DNA of 64,000 bases from Luidia sarsii. Lineage: Eukaryota > Echinodermata > Asteroidea > Paxillosida > Luidiidae. The translations under genes and the position numbers were made by a program. The first letter of the stretch is position 1, and each line of letters begins with the position of its first letter. This document shows positions 35,154 through 45,100 of the stretch, in pieces. The notes under the pieces were generated by a model that saw only the letters and a program-made list of their open reading frames with translations, was not told the origin of the DNA and made no database searches. The stretch lies in NCBI GenBank assembly GCA_949987565.1, contig OX465115.1, positions 4,716,421 through 4,780,420 of the forward strand. The letters run 5' to 3'.

Positions 35154-35185
35154 TTCAGAAAATCGCCAAAAGACGATTTTCTGAA
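35154..35185. other. perfect 12-bp hairpin
   Basis: TTCAGAAAATCG and CGATTTTCTGAA separated by an 8-nt loop (CCAAAAGA). It is isolated in unique sequence; no T-run suggests a terminator role. Confidence 0.6.
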
Positions 35186-35637
35186 GATTAAGTTTGACGG
35201 ACAGGTCTGAAGATGCAGAGTTCTACTTTTTAACCCCCCAGCCCCCCACGAGGGAGAAGCCACGAGGCGAGGGAATCAACGGCGCGCGCGATACCGCTTG
35301 GTCTGAGCATGGAGGAATAAGGGGGAGATAGGTGTACAATGCACATTGATACATCCCTGGATCAGGTCCAAGCCCAGGCCTCCGACCACCCCCCCCCCCC
35401 CGCCCCCTGGTCGCAGCTTGTTTCTCCTTCAGTATTTTTTTTCTTCTCTTGGATACTGTCCAAGTTTCTCATCAATACACATTATGGGGGGGTGTGAGTC
35501 CGATGCCCGACCTGCTCCATCCAGTATCCCCATGGCTGATGTTTCAATAGACTGGCGTGTAACTTATAACTATAAGACATTGAGAATGAATTCAGACAGG
35601 GCATCAGCGTATTACTGTGCAGTGTTATGAAGTTTAT

Positions 35638-35890
35638 CATGGCCCTTTTCCAAAGCACGGCTCTATAGGTTCAGGCTCCGGCTTTGTCTCCATTTCTTTC
35701 ATCCATTTTTAAGTACAAGGCTTGAAAATGGGAGACATTTGGCTTTGTTTTTAATGTTATATTGCGTTTTGAAAAAAATTGCTAAGTTTCGACTTCAACA
35801 AAGAACTCCAACCTATTTTTCAGCTTTTGAATAACAGAGACGAAGCCTGAGCCGAAGCCTAAGCCGGTGTTTGGAAAAGGGCCCAGGTTC
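35638..35890. repeat. GGCCCTTTTCCAAA-ended MITE
   Basis: Inverted ends GGCCCTTTTCCAAA ... AGGCTCCGGCTTTGTCTCC and GAGACGAAGCCTGAGCCGAA ... TTTGGAAAAGGGCC. A diverged relative lies at 59668-59908. Confidence 0.7.
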
Positions 35891-35979
35891 TCATTTTTTT
35901 TTTTCATTTATTATTTCTCAGGTGGTCAACTGACACAAGCACAAAATCCAAAAAGTAAGCAAACAGTAGACACAGAAAC

Positions 35980-36192
35980 ATGAATACAACCAAACAGTCT
36001 GATAACGCCCCTGACGGATTGCCTAAAAGCGAACTAAATCAGTCAGGAAGCTCTCCTAAAATGGAGGAATTTCAAGGATTCTCAGCCGTGAAAATGACTC
36101 TCGCTATAGACCGACATACCAAAATGGATGACGATGTTAGCACGATGATGGATGACAATGATAGCACCGATCAACGGAAAAGCAACACTTAA
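35980..36192 (+). CDS. small hypothetical ORF, 70 aa (tentative)
   Basis: ATG-to-TAA frame beginning MNTTKQSDNAPDGLPKSELN and ending in an acidic run MDDDVSTMMDDNDSTDQRKS. A strong acceptor-like sequence (poly-T then ATTTCTCAG, about 35895-35923) lies upstream, and an in-frame TAA precedes the ATG, so it could begin the coding part of a transcript starting at the CpG-rich region. I do not recognise the protein, and it could be chance. Confidence 0.22.
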   Translation: MNTTKQSDNAPDGLPKSELNQSGSSPKMEEFQGFSAVKMTLAIDRHTKMDDDVSTMMDDNDSTDQRKSNT

Positions 36193-37110
36193 ACCTATCT
36201 ATATAAGTTACTATACAATTTCAGGTTATTTCAGGTCTTCTGACGAAAACTATGAAAAATTACACAGTAGAACCGAATTTCTTGATTTTATTGGTTTTAT
36301 TTCAGATAAAATATACTGATGTACAGTCAATATGATGGTTAAAAACAATGAGTTAACCAGATAGGCGAGTTGGTGCAGCAAATTAAAAAACAAAACAAAT
36401 GTTACTCAAAATTTTACCATAAATCACTCTTACTCGGTACTACTTTGGTCAAAATCACTAACTAAATTGCAATTCTTTGTGAAAAAAATAATCATCCCAA
36501 TACTTAACTTTCAGGCATATTTCTAATTGCACTTTAATCGGTGAATGCATTTTAAACATAAGACAACAGAAATCAGACATTAAACGCAACACTAGTTCAG
36601 TCTGGCAACAATCAACGAAAGATTTCGGATCAACAGAACCACACAAAATGCGCCCGCTGTTGTATCTCGCTGGGTGCAGCAGGGCTAGGGTCCACAGAAT
36701 ACCACAGAAAGCATCCACCGTTGCATTTTGTTGAGTAAACCAAGTTTAGGATCTACAAACTCCCACAAAATGTGTTCACTTTTGCATCTTACGTGCAGTA
36801 AACTTTATAAATTTCAAACAATATCAAACTAAAACATATCCTCTTTTTCATACAGCCTGGTCAGTTTTACAAAAATTAACATCTTATCACACAAGTTTTG
36901 TTTTATACATAGACTATTTCATATTGTTATCTAAATACCGAATATCACTGTAACTATGTTCCTTTTGTGTGTTTTACTTAATACCACATTCAATAGAAAA
37001 TCAAAGTTGAGATCTGTCATATATATCAAAAATTAGATGGATATAATATATATTTTTATTTGAAAAACCAAACAAATCCTTTTCCATCCCTTTTACAGGT
37101 TCAACAAAAT
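36193..37110. other. AT-rich intergenic, no gene seen
   Basis: Stops in all frames apart from one 86-codon minus frame without recognisable features. No repeat structure was noticed. Confidence 0.4.
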
Positions 37111-37119
37111 CACCCCTGT

Positions 37120-37270
37120 GGTGGATTTCACAAAGCCTTACGATGCATCATATCTCAACTCAGGATGGATAACCCATCGCAAATTGTGATAGGCTGTATG
37201 GTTTCTGTGCATCATTCATCGTCTTGCAATTGATCGCAAGTTACGATGGGTTTGGTGAAATCAACCCTAG
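37120..37270. repeat. 150-bp GGATTTCACAAAG-ended MITE
   Basis: Ends GTGGATTTCACAAAGCCTTA and the inverse GGGTTTGGTGAAATCAACCC with interior CGATG/CATCG inverted words. A second copy is nested in another element at 53033-53185. Confidence 0.7.
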
Positions 37271-37437
37271 TTTTAGTCCGAGCCACAGAATAATCGATAC
37301 GCATTGTAGTTATGGTAAACATCATTTGAAATTTTACAACTTCAGATTCTGCTGCTGTTCCTGATGTCATGTAATTTCAGTACGGTGACGAATTCTATAA
37401 TTCATTCTTGAAAGCCGAAAAACGAATCAACAACTGC

Positions 37438-37775
37438 TAAGGTTTGCGGTGCCACTGTGTGCATCATGTCTTATGAGATTGAGCGTGGCTCTGAAAAGAC
37501 GTCTGCACTAGAAAGCAGGAGTCGCGGGTTCGAATCCCGCCCGAGCTGCCTGAAATTAGTTCATCAGGCATCGGGCAAAGCACTGAGAAGTCAGTGTTTA
37601 TCACGCCGAGCAGGGCAAACCCTCAATGAATTACAGCTCTGAAAAGAGTCGGTCTCCTGATGACGGGCAGAGTACACACTGCCAGAAACGTTGAGTTACC
37701 GGCTCTTTTCAGAGCCACACTCCATCACCCGAAAGATGATGTACTTGTACATGGTGTCACCACAAACCTTCCACA
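37438..37775 (+). repeat. structured repeat with CTGATGA/GAAAC core, split by a SINE
   Basis: Core at 37656-37690: CTGATGA, stem GGGCA, loop, TGCC, GAAAC. An 18-bp outer stem pairs 37636-37653 with 37698-37715. The inverse of the right flank (TTGCGGTGCCACTGTG) is at 37443-37458, so the element is a long hairpin. A Ser/Leu-like SINE (37490-37635) sits inside, flanked by GCTCTGAAAAGA at 37478-37489 and 37636-37647. Confidence 0.65.
37490..37635 (+). repeat. 5-prime-truncated Ser/Leu-like SINE with target duplication
   Basis: B box GGTTCGAATCC at 37527-37537 and the AGCACTGAGAAGTCAGTGTT tail palindrome. It lacks the A-box half of the head. The 12-bp duplication GCTCTGAAAAGA on both sides marks insertion into the structured repeat. 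Confidence 0.65.
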
Positions 37776-38031
37776 TTGTACTTCCGCCATGCAAACGCTG
37801 ATCAAATGCTAAGTACTACTGTGCAATAACGCTTTGAAGACTAAATGAGGCTACATCATAAAAAAAGTACTTCCTACGGAACTAGGCTAAACACTTCACA
37901 CTTAATGAGTAATATCTGAAGCTTTTCAATCTACATCTATATTTCCCATCTACATGTGTACCATATGCTTGTTCCCATTATTTTTTAAATTGCATAATCT
38001 GATTTCAAACTGTATATAAACCTTACATTTC

Positions 38032-38085
38032 TGCCTTTGAGAAAGGTCCTGCTAGGATCCAAACCCCAGGCCCACCTAATTCTTG
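38032..38085. repeat. Penelope-like terminal repeat, single arm
   Basis: CTGCCTTTGAGAAAGGTCCT, GCTAGGATCCAAACCCCAGG and CCCACCTAAT without an inverted partner. Confidence 0.6.
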
Positions 38086-38410
38086 ACATTCTTATATACA
38101 CGAGTCAGTGTTTTTTTTTCAACAAGTAATGGATTAAAAGAAGAACTGATTTCATTTTTTTTCTTTGGTGAAGGCAACAGATCACAAAGCTATACAAGGC
38201 AACCGAACTGAGCATTGTGGATCCCAAGGCAGCTCTTTGAAAAGAAGACGGCATTGACTGAATAAACTCAAACCAAAACTGTGCAATGGCTCTGGCTTTG
38301 GCTGTGGTACTTCTTACGAAAAGCAACGCACTGCACTGATGCATAGGCCACCCATTATAATAAAGACTCTTAGTTACAGACAGCCACTCACTCTGATCCA
38401 GCATTAAAAA

Positions 38411-38596
38411 AACGCAGTGGCTGTTGTTACGGCAGTCGTCCATGTGGTTCCCTGACTTCACAGTATTTGTCAGGATGTTTAGCTCTTGGAACCAGACTAT
38501 CAGCTAATAGACTGGTTCAACCAGCCTGCAATGCTGCGAAATACAATCAAGTCAGGGAACCACACGGACGACTGCCGTAACAACAGCCACTGCGTT
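38411..38596. repeat. 186-bp palindromic MITE (AACGCAGTGGCTGTTG family)
   Basis: Long inverted arms: AACGCAGTGGCTGTTGTTAC, GGCAGTCGTCCATGTGGTTC and CCTGACTT at the left, and the inverse at the right. Taking ACGC...GCGT as the ends, both sides show TAAAAAA, a possible 7-bp target duplication. The second copy, in the opposite orientation, is at 56126-56312. The 118-codon minus frame over this region is a by-product. Confidence 0.85.
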
Positions 38597-38673
38597 AAAA
38601 AAAAACCACAAAGAATCTGTCACAGCATTATTTTCAGCCATAGTGAATTTCCCAAAACCCCCAAAGCATGCGA

Positions 38674-38989
38674 TTAAAGCCCCTACACACCATTGGTGAA
38701 GGTCTTAGAAACGCGTCCACACTTTGTCTAATCCAGCATATGCATGAAATAACACCTGTGAAAGTTTCAGCTCAACCCGTCAACCATGTTGCGAGTAAAT
38801 GGTGAAAAACTTGCTAATCTTTTCATTGAACTGTGTCAGCTTCAAGGATCGTAAATTGACCTACCAGAATTTTCAATAGCGCCACCGTGCGCGTTTTAAC
38901 CAGAAAATTGCGAGTAAATCTCAAAACAGTCGTCAGTAATTGCGAATGGACTATGTTGGATTTGCGCAAATGGTGTGTAGGGGCTTTAA
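38674..38989. repeat. TTAA-ended MITE, 316 bp
   Basis: TTAAAGCCCCTACACACCAT at the left and ATGGTGTGTAGGGGCTTTAA at the right form a perfect 20-bp inverted repeat. An extra related end (TGCTGTGTAGGGTCTTTAAG) lies at 39190-39209. Confidence 0.85.
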
Positions 38990-39439
38990 GGCTGGTAAGC
39001 ATGTTTTTTTCTTCTTCCAAAAGTCGTTTTTAAACGACCGTTGGAAATGCATACCAAAATCCACTTTTCATGAAAATGGCAGCATTCCAAGCGCTAAAAG
39101 TTCACAGCATGTCTGATACTGGTATTTACTTCCACTTGAGTATATTACTCTAACAAAATTAGTCAGGTCGAAATTAGGATTTGTGTAAATGCTGTGTAGG
39201 GTCTTTAAGTTTCATTTCAAGACTCCTGCCCTTCCAACACTCTCCACACTCCCTGAAAAGTCTGCTTGAGAACGCTGAGTCAAAGTCGGACTCAGAAAAT
39301 TAGTCTGACTCATTCGGAAAGGATGAAAAGATTTGAATCAGCAGACTGGTGTGAAAAGCCTCACACAAGAAAAAACCTTTCCTCCAATCCTCCAATTCAC
39401 TTCCTCCTGAGTTGGGGCAAATCAATCCCTGCGAAGCCT

Positions 39440-39545
39440 TTTTAAAACATCTTCGGCGAAGCCGGTTGCGGCTTTCGGAGTTGCATTGTACGCCGGGAGT
39501 GGCAGGTTCGATTCCCGCCTTGGTCGTTTACATCTTGAACAGACG
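39440..39545 (+). repeat. tRNA-like remnant
   Basis: Contains GGCAGGTTCGATTCCCGCC with a B box, preceded by a weak cloverleaf-like segment (AAGCCGGTTGCGGCTTTCGG). It is probably another SINE family or a tRNA pseudogene. Confidence 0.4.
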
Positions 39546-39609
39546 CTTGGCAGAGGAGCACCGAGCGTTGAGCAATCACAAAGACGGGTCGGGTGAGTGC
39601 TGAGGTTTG

Positions 39610-39860
39610 TTCGGCAAATAACAATGACGAGGATGACAATGGTGACAATGACGACCAAGGCAACAATGACGACCAAGACAACAATGACGACAACGATGGG
39701 GTCGATGATGACAGTGATAAATATTCCAAGAGCCTCAGTGGGATCGCTCCCAAAAAATTCCCATGATGACGACAGCCCCAACAACGATGACGATGACAAA
39801 GGTGATGACAACGACAACAATGACGACAATGATGAAAACGACAATGACGACGATGACAAT
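39610..39860. repeat. impure GAC/GAT trinucleotide-like tract
   Basis: Two blocks of ACAATGACGA-like repeats (about 39615-39720 and 39765-39860). They produce threonine/methionine-rich and aspartate/asparagine-rich frames that I regard as artefacts. Confidence 0.7.
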
Positions 39861-40640
39861 CTCATCTCCTCGCTCCTTATTTCATCTTCATCGTTTCACC
39901 GCCTCCGTCTCTGCAAAAGACAATCAAAGTAGAACGAAAATGAAAGCACATAATTTCCAATTCACCCACGTCAACATGACTTAGCTTTGGTTTTCCACGC
40001 TTGTCTATGATTTGTAAAATACACTAAATCTTTGGTCGTTCCAGTTGTGTTAGTAGGTAGACTTGTCTGACTCGTGACTTGGACTCAAGTCTGACAGGAG
40101 TCTCATTGTCAAGGACGCAGACTCAGACTTGACAAATGAATGAATGATAACAGATAATTTACAGATTAAATGAGATTTGAAGGTTTTCACGGTGAGAATA
40201 GCAGTTAACATTTTCTATCGCGAGCAACTAAGATTGCAGGATATTAGCATAATTACGTAAGAGTGTGATGGTAGAGTGCACAGGGCACGGGCATGGCAGT
40301 TCATTGATCGTTTTCAGCGCGGCTACGTCGGACGTCTCCTTATAGCTCTCCCTATTATACCCACTGCACGCTGTAGTGTAATGTCTGAGACCAGCGAGGT
40401 TCGGTTTTCGGACAGTGAGATACGCTGTCCACAGGAACCTAAACAACTGTAACTATCCGCCCGTATAGCTCGACGCAGAAGAACGATGTTACCCAAGTTA
40501 TTGCATTTAACATGTTCTTCTCTATTTCAGGTCGCCGGAGAAGGAGACGGCGGTAGGCGATGTGGCGCCACAGAAAATAATTTATTCGAGTTTGAGCTCC
40601 GAATTAGCGAATAAGAGTAATAGGTTTGCAGTGACACCAT
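39861..40640. other. intergenic, no gene supported
   Basis: A 72-codon minus frame at 40228-40446 has no recognisable motif. No tandem or inverted structure was noticed here. Confidence 0.4.
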
Positions 40641-40654
40641 GAAAAATCCTCGCT

Positions 40655-40795
40655 TTTGTGAGCAGTCTTCTGAAGACAAACAGAGTATACTGTTTGAAAC
40701 GTCAAGTTCCTCCGTTTCTTTTCAGAAACACATGTATACTCACAGACGAGAGTATTATACATGGTGTCACAACAAACTTATTACTCCTGAAAACA
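40655..40795 (+). repeat. structured repeat, third copy with compensated stems
   Basis: CTGAAGAC, then AAACA ... TGTTT, GAAACGTC, then a hairpin GTTTCT-TTTC-AGAAAC, and the shared end ATACATGGTGTCACAACAAA. Relative to the copy at 37438-37775 both stems have changed on both strands and still pair. Confidence 0.6.
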
Positions 40796-40886
40796 GATTA
40801 CTTGGATTCAGATCTACCTACTCCGAGTTGGACTCAAACATGACTTGTGACTTAATTAAAACAAAATAAAAAATCCTAAACAATAA

Positions 40887-41335
40887 GGCCGTTCCCACTA
40901 AGAAATTAATCGCAATTTGAATCGCGATTCAAATTTTTTTTTTTTTCCACACAGGCCAAATAATCGCATCGCAAATAAACACGAGCAGGTTGCGGTTAGC
41001 ATGTGGTCGCGCTGCGCAAGCGGGAATGGTGGGACTCGCTGACGAATGTAAACATACCCTGTGCTGCACTTCCTGGCAGTAAGCTACTGGAAGGAAATGC
41101 CATGCTTGCGCAATGCATTGTGGGCTTAACAAAAACCGGTGCGATTTGAGCGGAGCATTCCCACACACATTGCGTCGCTAATAAACGCAATTATTTGAAA
41201 AAGTCTCACTCTTAGCGGAGTCCGAATCGCCATTCAAATCCCACTAATAATCGCGTTTATTGTGTCCCCACACGCAAAAAAGTTTGAATCGCGATTCAAA
41301 TCGCGATCCAAATAATTGTGTTTATTTGGTGTAGT
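40887..41335. repeat. GAATCGCGATTC-rich TIR element
   Basis: Left part GCCGTTCCCACTAAG, then AATTTGAATCGCGATTCAAA and CCACACAGGCC. The right part has the inverse pattern, TGTCCCCACACGC then GTTTGAATCGCGATTCAAAT. The ends are imperfect and the limits approximate. Confidence 0.5.
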
Positions 41336-41355
41336 GGTGTAGTGGTGTAGTTTAT

Positions 41356-41434
41356 TTGGTCCTAGCAGGACCTTTCTCAAAGGCAGAGAAAGGTCCTGCT
41401 AGGATCGAAACGTCAGACCCACTAAATTTTGAGA
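41356..41434. repeat. compact Penelope-like terminal hairpin
   Basis: GTCCTAGCAGGACCTTTCTC and GAGAAAGGTCCTGCTAGGAT face each other across AAAGGCA, followed by GAAACGTCAGACCCACTAAA. It is preceded by three copies of GTGTAGTGGT. Confidence 0.7.
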
Positions 41435-41906
41435 AATTAGGAATACTTCAGACTAGTAAAGTACATAGGAATACTTATTTACGTATTTCCAAGCCAAAAA
41501 TCAGAATCGGAAGGAGGAATGAAATAGAAATGGTTGGCAGCTATGGGGGCCCCTGTCACAAACCCGGCAGGTGTGGACACACACACACTGATTTATCTTA
41601 ATCATTGCCATTTACTTGTATTTGATTGTTTTTACTAAGTTACTAAGTTGACTATAGTATTAAAGCTATTTATTCACCAACCTAGGACTGGAGAAACAGG
41701 CTTTTGAGTCACAGTGTTTATCACTTTTGTTCCTCCTGGCCATCTTAGATTGGATTGTCCTTACTCTGCTTGTTTACTCCTTCCCTCTTACCCCCCTGTC
41801 CAATCTCTTCCCCTTCATCCCCAGTCCTTGCCCCATCTCTTCCCCTTCTCATCCTGACCTAATCACATTTCTGATACATGTGCATAATATCCTCCTTGTT
41901 TGGTAT

Positions 41907-41912
41907 TTTATT
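41907..41912 (-). promoter_or_regulatory. candidate polyadenylation signal of copy B
   Basis: AATAAA on the minus strand, about 125 nt downstream of the TGA of copy B. Confidence 0.4.
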
Positions 41913-42036
41913 CATCAATTTATCTCCCATCTTGATTTCCCATGATAAAGACTGTATGACATTTCTCAGCTTGAATGTACTTCTTGTTTGTTTTCCTTGG
42001 CCGAATAAATGATAATAATGATAACGTTAATAACAC

Positions 42037-42162
42037 TCACTTGTTGATGGCGGACTGGTCGCCCGCCTTCTTTCTCTTGAGCCGAGGAAGGATGACAAAC
42101 TGGAAGAGGAGTATGGTGAGGGCGTAGAACCACAGCGTGAGATAACTCATTGCCGAGTACAC
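42037..42162 (-). CDS. LPCAT3: copy B exon 10 (C-terminus)
   Basis: Acceptor TTTGTCCAG, then [20 protein letters not shown], and a basic tail [21 protein letters not shown]. As in copy A, the TGA lies inside GTGAGT, here reading CAACAAGTGAGT. Confidence 0.85.
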   Translation of the reverse strand: MYSAMSYLTLWFYALTILLFQFVILPRLKRKKAGDQSAINK

Positions 42163-45100
42163 CTGGACAAAGAGATGGAGAGAGAAACAACATCTTGGCT
42201 TACACAGGCAGGTACACAGGCAGACTCCTGTCGCAGCCAGACAGGCTTCAACTCCAGAAACACAGTCTTAAAATTTAGTGGGCCTGACGTTTCGATCCTA
42301 GCAGGACCTTTCTCAAAGAACAACAGACCGATTGCGCGACCACTGTTTACATGCCATCACGTGACTTATAGTGGGTATTTTGTGCATCTCATTTTGGTGC
42401 AGAACAGGAGTGAAATTGAGCAAAGAAGGCTATCATAATGTCCACATTCTTCTTTTGTACTTTTCCATCGCTGCTCTGAGCCAAATGAGAAGAGGGAGAG
42501 GGAGAGGGAGATGGAGATGGAGAGAGAGAGGGAGAGGGAGAGGGAGAGGGAGATTGAGAGGGAGAGGGAGAGGAGGGGGAGGGGAGGGGGAGGGGAAGGG
42601 GAAGGGGGAGAGGGAGAGGGAGAGGGAGAGGGAGAGGGAGAGGGAGAGGGAGAGGGAGAGGGAGAGGGAGAGGGAGAGGGAGAGGGAGAGGGAGAGGGAG
42701 AGGGAGAGGGAGAGGGAGAGGGAGAGGGAGTGGGATTGGGAGTGGGAGAGGGAGAGGGAGAGGGAGAGGGAGTGGGAGAGGGAGAGGGAGAGGGAGAGGG
42801 AGGAGGAGAGGGAGAGGGAGAGGGAGAGGGAGAGGGAGAGGGAGAGGGAGAGGGAGAGGGAGAGGGAGAGGGAGAGGGAGAGGGAGAGGGAGAGGGAGAG
42901 GGAGAGGGAGAGGGAGAGGGAGAGGGAGAGGGAGAGGGAGAGGGAGAGGGAGAGGGAGATGGAGAGGGAGAGGGAGAGGGAGAGGGAGAAGGAGAGGGGG
43001 AGGGGGGAGGAGGAGAGGGAGAGGGAGAGGGAGAGGGAGAGGGAGAGGGAGAGGGAGAGGGAGAGGGAGAGGGAGAGGGAGAGGGAGAGGGAGAGGGAGA
43101 GGGAGAGGGAGAGGGAGAGGGAGAGGGAGAGGGAGAGGGAGAGGGAGATGGAGAGAGAGAGGGGGAGGGAGAGGTAGAGGGAGAGGGAGAGGGAGAGGGA
43201 GTGGGAGAGGCAGAGGGAGAGGGAGAGGGAGAGGCAGAGGGAGAGGCAAAGGGAGAGGGAGAGGGAGAGGGAGAGGCAGAAGGAGAGGCAGAGGCAGAGG
43301 CAGAGGCAGACGCAGAGCCAGAACCAGAGGCAGAACCAGAGCCAGAGCCAGAGGCAGAGCCAGAGCCAGAGGCAGAGGCAGAGGCAGAGGCAGAGGCAGA
43401 GGCAGAGGCAGAGGCAGAGGCAGACGCAGAGCCAGAACCAGAGGCAGAACCAGAGCCAGAGCCAGAGGCAGAGCCAGAGGCAGAGCCAGAGGCAGAGGCA
43501 GAGGCAGAGGCAGAGGCAGAGGCAGAGGGCAGAGGTGGACTCACCATTCGTATCCTCCGCCATCGGAGCAGGATGAAGGGCACCAGGGCGTGGCAGATGA
43601 CGTATATGTTCCAGAGTTTCATCAGCAGAAAGATGGGAGCTCTGAGGATCGGCTGGCTGATGATCACGTCGAGAGCCGGTGCACGCTTGATGGTCTCCAC
43701 CACCTGCACGAGGAACAAACCCAGTGAGAGTGGCAACCGTACTCGTGTTAACTGCCTCATGCTGGGACCTCCGAATTCAGAGTGTCCGTGCTGTTGCTAT
43801 GCGCCGGGCCCTCCAAATATGGGGCACCACTTTTGCCCAAATTAAAAACAGAGACTTTGGCCCACCTCAAAGCATGGCAAATACATGTTTTGACGCAAGT
43901 TGCCGCATTAAGTTTTGCCAGATTCACGGCAACATTGCGCAGTTGGTTGCCTTGCATAAGGGCAACTTTTTTTTAATGACCCATGACATTCTCGTTTGTA
44001 CGGGCTTCAATCCTATCCATATTCCGTGTTCACATATTACGTCATGATGGCGTAAGAGCTAATTGCAAATTGACATAAAACAGACCAGACCAAAACTTTG
44101 ACTGGACCGGGACTTGAACCCGAGACCTTTGGATTACTGTGCTGGTCAGTGGTCTTCCATCTGAACTATCCAGCCTTTTGAAAATAGATTTTTGAATATG
44201 GCATGCTACTAATAAAAAAAAACCTGATGGAAAAATTGGCAAAGAAAACTTTGAATGGAACTTGACTTGAAACCGAGACCTTTGGATTAATGTCCTGGTC
44301 AGTGGTCTTCCGTCTGAGCTATGCAGCCCTTTGAAAATAGAGTTTTTAAAATGGCACGCTACTAATTAAAAAAAAAATGATTGTAAAAATTGGCAAAGAA
44401 AACTTTGACTGGACCGGGACTTGAACCCGAGACCTCTGGATTAACATACCAGTGCTCTTCCATCTGAGCTATCCAGCCAGTCAAAGTTTTCTTTGACATT
44501 TTTTTTTCAATTTGTTCAAAAGTTCCCAGTCAGTATTTCCTTTGTTTGTATGAGAAAAAATAACCTGTGTGATGGACATGGGGACTGGAAAATGGCCCGG
44601 CGTGAAGTGCTTAAATGCAAACTGCAAACTTTGTGAACGATTCAAAACCGTGAAAGGGCGGCGGGAAGTTTTTTTACCTGAGCTTCTATGAAGAAGACGA
44701 AGAACTCCTGGGCGAAACCGACAAAGTAGCCGATGTAGAATCCGTGCCAGACGGCTAGGAAGAAGAGGGTTGAGGCTTGGGAGATGTAGCGGTTGTTCAG
44801 GAACTTGAGCCTCTTGTAGATGTACCTGAGGGAGGGGAGACAAGCGGGGTTAGAATTTGGCGGCTGAAAAAAATAAAAAATAACCCTGGACGACTGGGGC
44901 CAATTTCATAGAACCACATGAGCACCAAGATCCATTCGGTTTTGAGGCATTTAGACTGAAATATGTCAACAACAAAAAACGGGAACAATTGAGCTACAAA
45001 AAGCAACCTACGTGACCTGACAGAGTATCGGAAGAAGCTTACGGGACGTCTCTTTCGATGCGGAACTTAAATCTTTCCCTGTTTTTGAGGCATTTCGACT

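Noticed and set aside
38105..38461. 118-codon minus ORF at 38.1-38.5 kb
   Set aside because: Its N-terminal part is an arm of the 186-bp MITE and the rest has no recognisable feature.
40228..40446. 72-codon minus ORF
   Set aside because: No motif, splice context or repeat support; compatible with a chance frame.
42366..43845. Very long S/P-, L/P-, E/G- and R/E-rich ORFs of up to 464 codons
   Set aside because: All are translations of the GGGAGA/GGCAGA hexamer array in different frames; the only coding part is exon 9 of copy B at 43545-43703.
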